Source of the DNA: Clavibacter michiganensis
GTDB lineage: Bacteria > Actinomycetota > Actinomycetes > Actinomycetales > Microbacteriaceae
Direction of reading: 5' to 3'
Length of the DNA: 64,000 nt
Assembly: GCF_016907085.1 (NCBI RefSeq)
Contig: NZ_JAFBBJ010000001.1
Location: 310,001 to 374,000, forward strand
Position 1 is the stretch's first letter, and every line of letters begins with the position of its first letter. Below are positions 60,465 to 64,000 of this stretch, piece by piece. Made by a program: the position numbers and the translations under genes. The notes under the pieces were generated by a model, which did no database searches, was not told the DNA's origin, and saw only the letters and a program-made list of their open reading frames with translations.

Positions 60465-61676
60465 CTAGACGGGGGTGTCGAGCAGGCGGGCGAGCTCGCG
60501 GCCCACGGCCTCGTTCTCGATGAGGAACCCGTCGTGACCGTAGTCGGAGGAGATCACGACGACCTCGCCGCCGTCGATCGACCCGGGCACGGCCTGCGCG
60601 ATGCGCTGCTGGTCCGGCACGGGGAACAGCCGGTCGCTGTCGATCCCGACCACGAGGGTCGCGGCCCGCACCCGCGCGAGCGCCGCCTCCACGCCGCCGC
60701 GGTCGCGGCCCACGTCGTGCGAGCTCATCGCGTCGATGAGGCGGATGTAGCTGGTCGCGTCGAAGCGCCGGGTGAACTTGTTGCCGTGGAAGTCGAGGTA
60801 CGACTCCACGGCGTAGCGGCCCTCGTCGCCCATCGGGCTGATGCCGCTCTGCCAGGAGCGGGAGAAGCGCTGGTTCAGCTCGTCCGGGCTCCGGTAGTTG
60901 AGCAGCGCCATGCGGCGCGCGAGCGCGAGGCCGCGGTGCGGGCCGTCGCCGTCGGCCGCGTCGAGGTAGTCGCCGTCGCGGTAGGCGGGATCCATCCGGA
61001 TCGCCTCGGCCTGCACCGAGTTGAGAGCGATCTGGTCGGCGCTCGCGATGGCGGGAGCCGCGAGGACGGCGAGCCGGCGCATCCGGTCGGGGAACCCCGC
61101 GCCCCACTCGAGCGCCTGCATCCCGCCCATGGACCCGCCGACGACCGCCGCCCACACGTCGATGTCGAGCGCGTCCGCGAGGGCGGCCTGCACCCGGACC
61201 TGGTCGCGGATGGTGATGTAGGGGAACCGGGCGCCCCACTCGGCGCCGTCGCGCGCGAGGGAGGCGGGACCGGTCGTGCCCTGGCAGCCGCCCAGCATGT
61301 TGGGGGCCACGACGAACCAGCGGTCGGTGTCGATCGCGAGGCCCGGCCCCACGATGCCCGACCACCACCCGCCCGTCGGCTGCCCGGGACCCGCTGGCCC
61401 GCGGAGGTGGCTGTCGCCCGTGAGCGCGTGCAGCACCAGCACGGCGTTGCGTCCGTCCGGGGCGCGCTCGCCGAAGGTCTCGTACGCGACCCGCACGGAG
61501 GGGATCCGGCCGCCCGCCTCCAGATCGATGCCGCCCACCTGCGCGAACAGGCGGTCGGCGACGGGGTCGCCCTCGCGCCACGCGCCCGACGCGGGCGGGC
61601 GGCCGATCAGGGAGCGGATCTGCGCGTCCGTCACGAGGCTCGACGGGACGGTGTCCTCGGGTGTCTGCCAGTCCAT
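60465..61676 (-). CDS. metX: Homoserine O-acetyltransferase
   Basis: This 403-residue alpha/beta hydrolase moves the acetyl (or succinyl) group from its CoA onto homoserine, the first committed step to methionine. The catalytic serine is in VVGGSMGGMQALEW, the aspartate in GIDSDRLFPV, and the histidine in SDYGHDGFLIE. MetX-type enzymes may use acetyl- or succinyl-CoA; sequence suggests acetyl. It follows metY by 41 nt on the same strand, and the two form the direct sulfhydrylation route. The ATG at 61676 gives the usual short N-terminus. Confidence 0.95.
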   Translation of the reverse strand: MDWQTPEDTVPSSLVTDAQIRSLIGRPPASGAWREGDPVADRLFAQVGGIDLEAGGRIPSVRVAYETFGERAPDGRNAVLVLHALTGDSHLRGPAGPGQPTGGWWSGIVGPGLAIDTDRWFVVAPNMLGGCQGTTGPASLARDGAEWGARFPYITIRDQVRVQAALADALDIDVWAAVVGGSMGGMQALEWGAGFPDRMRRLAVLAAPAIASADQIALNSVQAEAIRMDPAYRDGDYLDAADGDGPHRGLALARRMALLNYRSPDELNQRFSRSWQSGISPMGDEGRYAVESYLDFHGNKFTRRFDATSYIRLIDAMSSHDVGRDRGGVEAALARVRAATLVVGIDSDRLFPVPDQQRIAQAVPGSIDGGEVVVISSDYGHDGFLIENEAVGRELARLLDTPV

Positions 61677-61717
61677 CGCGATCAGTGAAGCACCCGAGCC
61701 GGACGCGCGCCCGAGTG

Positions 61718-63088
61718 TTACGCCCGGCTCGGGCGGGCGCCCGAGAGCGAGGCGACCGCGGCGCCGTCCTTGACGGCCCGCGCGGAGCGGAGCCCGGCTG
61801 CGAGGTCCTCGATGATGTCGTCGATGCTCTCGAGCCCGACCGAGAGGCGGACGAGTCCCGGCGTGACGCCCGCCGTCAGCTGCTGCTCCGGCGTCAGCTG
61901 CGCGTGGGTGGTCGACGCCGGGTGGATGACGAGGCTCCGCACGTCCCCGATGTTCGCCAGGTGGCTGAACAGCTGCAGCGAGTCGACGAGCGCGCGCCCG
62001 GCGTCCACCCCGCCCTTCAGCTCGAAGGAGAGGACGGCGCCCACGCCGCGCGGCGCGTACCGGTTCGCGGCGGCGTAGGAGGGGCTCGTCGGCAGGCCCG
62101 CGTAGTAGACGTCCGCGATGTCCTCGTGCGCGTCGAGCCACTCCGCGACCGCCTGCGCGTTCTGCACGTGCCGCTCGATCCGGAGGCTCAGCGTCTCGAT
62201 GCCCTGGATGAGCTGCCAGGCGCTCGCCGGGGCGATGGACGCGCCGAGGTCGCGCAGCAGCTGCACGCGCGCCTTGGTGATGTACGCGACGCCGTCGCCG
62301 ACCGCCTCGGTGTACGTGACGCCGTGGTACGAGGGGTCGGGCGTCGTGAGGCCGGGGAAACGCTCGCCGTGCTCGGACCACGGGAAGCGGCCCCCGTCCA
62401 CGACGAGGCCGCCGATGACCGTGCCGTGGCCGCCGAGGAACTTCGTCGCCGAGTGCACCACGACGTCCGCGCCGTGCTCGAACGGGCGGATGAGGTACGG
62501 CGTCGCGATCGTGTTGTCGACGATGAGCGGGACGCCCGCCTGGTGCGCCTGGTCGGCGACGGCGCGGATGTCGAGGATGTTGATGCGCGGGTTCCCGATC
62601 GTCTCCGCGAAGAACAGCTTGGTGTTCGGGCGCACGGCCCGGGCCCATGCAGCCGGGTCGTCCTGGTCCTCCACGAAGGTCGTCTCGATCCCGAGCTTCG
62701 CGAGCGTGTACTTGAAGAGGTTGTAGGTGCCGCCGTAGATCGACGAGCTCGAGACGATGTGGTCGCCCGCCTGCGCGATGTTGAGGACCGCGAACGTCGA
62801 GGCCGACTGCCCGGATGCGACGAGCAGCGCGGCCGATCCGCCCTCCAGGGCGGCGACGCGCTCCTCGACGACGGCCTGCGTCGGGTTCATGATCCGCGTG
62901 TAGATGTTGCCCGGCTGCGCCAGCGCGAAGAGGTCCTGCGCGTGCTGGGAGTCGTCGAACACGTAGGACGTCGTCTGGTAGATGGGCGTGGCACGCGCGT
63001 GGGTGACGGGATCGGGGGCCGCTCCCGCGTGGATCTGCTGCGTCTCGAAGCGCCAGCCCGCTGCCCTGTCCTCGTCGTGGTCGCTCAT
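61718..63088 (-). CDS. metY: O-acetylhomoserine aminocarboxypropyltransferase (sulfhydrylase)
   Basis: This 456-residue PLP enzyme of the Cys/Met group replaces the acetyl of O-acetylhomoserine with sulfide to make homocysteine. Signs: [55 protein letters not shown] and the PLP lysine in [12 protein letters not shown]. Length is typical. GGGAAGG stands before the ATG. Promoter elements TTGACC and TACAGT 18 nt apart lie upstream, the clearest -35/-10 pair in the window. The leader is too short for a SAM riboswitch. Confidence 0.96.
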   Translation of the reverse strand: MSDHDEDRAAGWRFETQQIHAGAAPDPVTHARATPIYQTTSYVFDDSQHAQDLFALAQPGNIYTRIMNPTQAVVEERVAALEGGSAALLVASGQSASTFAVLNIAQAGDHIVSSSSIYGGTYNLFKYTLAKLGIETTFVEDQDDPAAWARAVRPNTKLFFAETIGNPRINILDIRAVADQAHQAGVPLIVDNTIATPYLIRPFEHGADVVVHSATKFLGGHGTVIGGLVVDGGRFPWSEHGERFPGLTTPDPSYHGVTYTEAVGDGVAYITKARVQLLRDLGASIAPASAWQLIQGIETLSLRIERHVQNAQAVAEWLDAHEDIADVYYAGLPTSPSYAAANRYAPRGVGAVLSFELKGGVDAGRALVDSLQLFSHLANIGDVRSLVIHPASTTHAQLTPEQQLTAGVTPGLVRLSVGLESIDDIIEDLAAGLRSARAVKDGAAVASLSGARPSRA

Positions 63089-63137
63089 CGTCGTGCCTTC
63101 CCTCGTGCGTCGGTGCCGCCCGTGCGGGCGCTCCCCG

Positions 63138-63167
63138 ACTGTAGGAATCGGCGAGGCGACCGGTCAA
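63138..63167 (-). promoter_or_regulatory. metY-metX promoter (TTGACC-N18-TACAGT)
   Basis: On the minus strand TTGACC (63167-63162) and TACAGT (63143-63138) are 18 nt apart; the leader would be about 43 nt. This is one of few genes here with both promoter boxes. Confidence 0.65.
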
Positions 63168-63211
63168 CGCGGGCCCGTCTCGCGGCGTAACCCGCGGCCA
63201 TCCGCGTTCCC

Positions 63212-63217
63212 TACGCT
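63212..63217 (+). promoter_or_regulatory. Leaderless-type -10 box (TACGCT)
   Basis: TACGCT ends 6 nt before the ATG at 63224. Confidence 0.6.
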
Positions 63218-63223
63218 GGGGTC

Positions 63224-64000
63224 ATGTCCACAGCCAAGAGGGTCGTCGTCACGGGTGCGAGCTCGGGGATCGGCGCCGCCACCGTCCGCCTGTTCCGGAG
63301 CCGGGGGTGGGACGTCGTCGGCGTCGCCCGCCGCGAGGACCGCCTGCGCGCGCTCGCCGAGGAGACCGGGGCCACGTATGCGGTCGCCGACCTCACCGTG
63401 CAGGCCGACGTCGACGCGCTCCGCGACCACCTCCGCGAGACGGGCGACGTGCACGCGCTCGTGAACAACGCCGGGGGAGCCGTCGGCACCGACTCCGTCG
63501 AGGGCGGTTCGGCGGAGGACTGGGCCTGGATGTACGAGATCAACGTGCTCGCCGTGCAGCGCGTGACGAGCGCTCTCCTGCCGCTCCTCCGCGCCGGCGT
63601 GCCCGCGGGCGGCAGCGCCGACGTCGTGACCGTGAGCTCGATCGCCGCGCACGTGCCCTACGAGGGCGGCGGCGGCTACAACGCCGCCAAGGCCGCGGTG
63701 CACGCGATGCTCGGCGTGCTCCGCCTGGAGCTCGCGGGGGAGCCCATCCGCGTGATCGAGATCGCGCCGGGCCAGGTGCGCACGGAGGAGTTCTCGCTCG
63801 TGCGCTTCGGCGGCGACCGCGCGAAGGCCGACGCGGTGTACGACGGCGTGCCCGGACCGCTGACGGCGGAGGACGTGGCCGAGGCCATCGTGCACGCCGT
63901 GGAGCTGCCGCCGCACGTGAACGTGGACCTGCTCACCCTGAAGCCCGTGGCCCAGGCGGCCCCGCACAAGCTCATGCGGAAGCCGCTCGCGGTCCGCGAG
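63224..64000 (+). CDS. Short-chain dehydrogenase/reductase (3' end beyond window)
   Basis: The visible 259 residues make an almost complete Rossmann-fold SDR: cofactor loop VTGASSGIGAATV, LVNNAGG, catalytic serine in TVSSIAAH, and YNAAK with the tyrosine and lysine. It resembles the YdfG group that oxidises serine-like or 3-hydroxy acids with NADP+. ARREDRL after the second strand has arginines that favour NADP(H). The frame is still open at the window edge, so the last residues are missing. Leaderless by its TACGCT box and divergent from metY. Confidence 0.92.
   Translation, partial: MSTAKRVVVTGASSGIGAATVRLFRSRGWDVVGVARREDRLRALAEETGATYAVADLTVQADVDALRDHLRETGDVHALVNNAGGAVGTDSVEGGSAEDWAWMYEINVLAVQRVTSALLPLLRAGVPAGGSADVVTVSSIAAHVPYEGGGGYNAAKAAVHAMLGVLRLELAGEPIRVIEIAPGQVRTEEFSLVRFGGDRAKADAVYDGVPGPLTAEDVAEAIVHAVELPPHVNVDLLTLKPVAQAAPHKLMRKPLAVRE

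Noticed and set aside
63089-63137. SAM riboswitch before metY
   Set aside because: The predicted leader is about 43 nt, far shorter than a SAM-I aptamer, and I see no matching helices.
1-64000. CRISPR array
   Set aside because: No set of regularly spaced direct repeats is present; the only tandem repeats are the hexamers and the 12-bp unit listed.

Overview
The window is 64 kb of very G+C-rich (roughly 70 % or more by eye), densely coded chromosome. Several things point to an actinobacterium of the Microbacteriaceae, most likely Clavibacter or a close relative: a mycothiol-type SigR/RsrA pair, a fused Kgd-type 2-oxoglutarate decarboxylase/dehydrogenase, the order prfB-ftsE-ftsX-smpB-ssrA, a DUF3039 protein, GuaB1, many GTG starts and many leaderless -10 boxes. 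The genus is an inference from gene content and the tmRNA tag, not from a search. Layout: 1-1023 is the end of an HtrA-like protease. 1174-9282 is a cell-surface glycopolymer locus: two family-2 glycosyltransferases, a CDP-alcohol phosphatidyltransferase, a CDP-glycerol glycerophosphotransferase, a TagGH-like ABC exporter and a LicC-like nucleotidyltransferase, interrupted by a small regulator and two hypothetical genes. 9599-13173 is an ABC-2 exporter whose ATPase carries a 420-residue acidic, repeat-bearing N-terminus. 13222-21725 is housekeeping: pncB, an iron-sulfur photolyase, murI-rph-rdgB, a CDF metal transporter, a DedA protein, a PLP enzyme and tRNA-Leu. 21767-23191 is xylB. 23192-26658 is the one clearly foreign stretch: a single 1095-residue NACHT/leucine-rich-repeat ATPase of about half G+C, of the type now known as bacterial NLR-like antiphage proteins. 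26659-32837 returns to the core with an MFS gene, prfB, ftsEX, smpB and tmRNA. 32938-36862 is a ferric-iron/phosphonate-type ABC importer. 37102-43583 holds a DHA2 exporter, aroA-rsgA-hisN and the divergent sigR-rsrA pair with a GNAT gene. 43681-51698 has kgd, guaB1 and two CNNM/CorC-type genes preceded by a proline-rich small ORF. 51768-56396 is a metabolic mix (old yellow enzyme, NnrD, YceI, thiamine-binding protein, MFS). 56426-60345 is a two-component locus with two paralogous response regulators. 60465-63088 is metY-metX, and a short-chain dehydrogenase runs off the right edge. How the genes work together: the left end builds and exports a phosphate-linked surface polymer; smpB and ssrA sit together for trans-translation; sigR/rsrA form a thiol-stress switch; metY and metX make homocysteine from homoserine; the two-component genes form one minus-strand block. 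The main discovery candidates are the lone NACHT-LRR gene, a -10 box (TANNNT) exactly 6 nt before at least 14 start codons, the proline-rich ORF overlapping the CNNM gene, an RsgA without its zinc-finger cysteines, and a roughly five-fold excess of the palindrome GGATCC that is absent from the NACHT gene.
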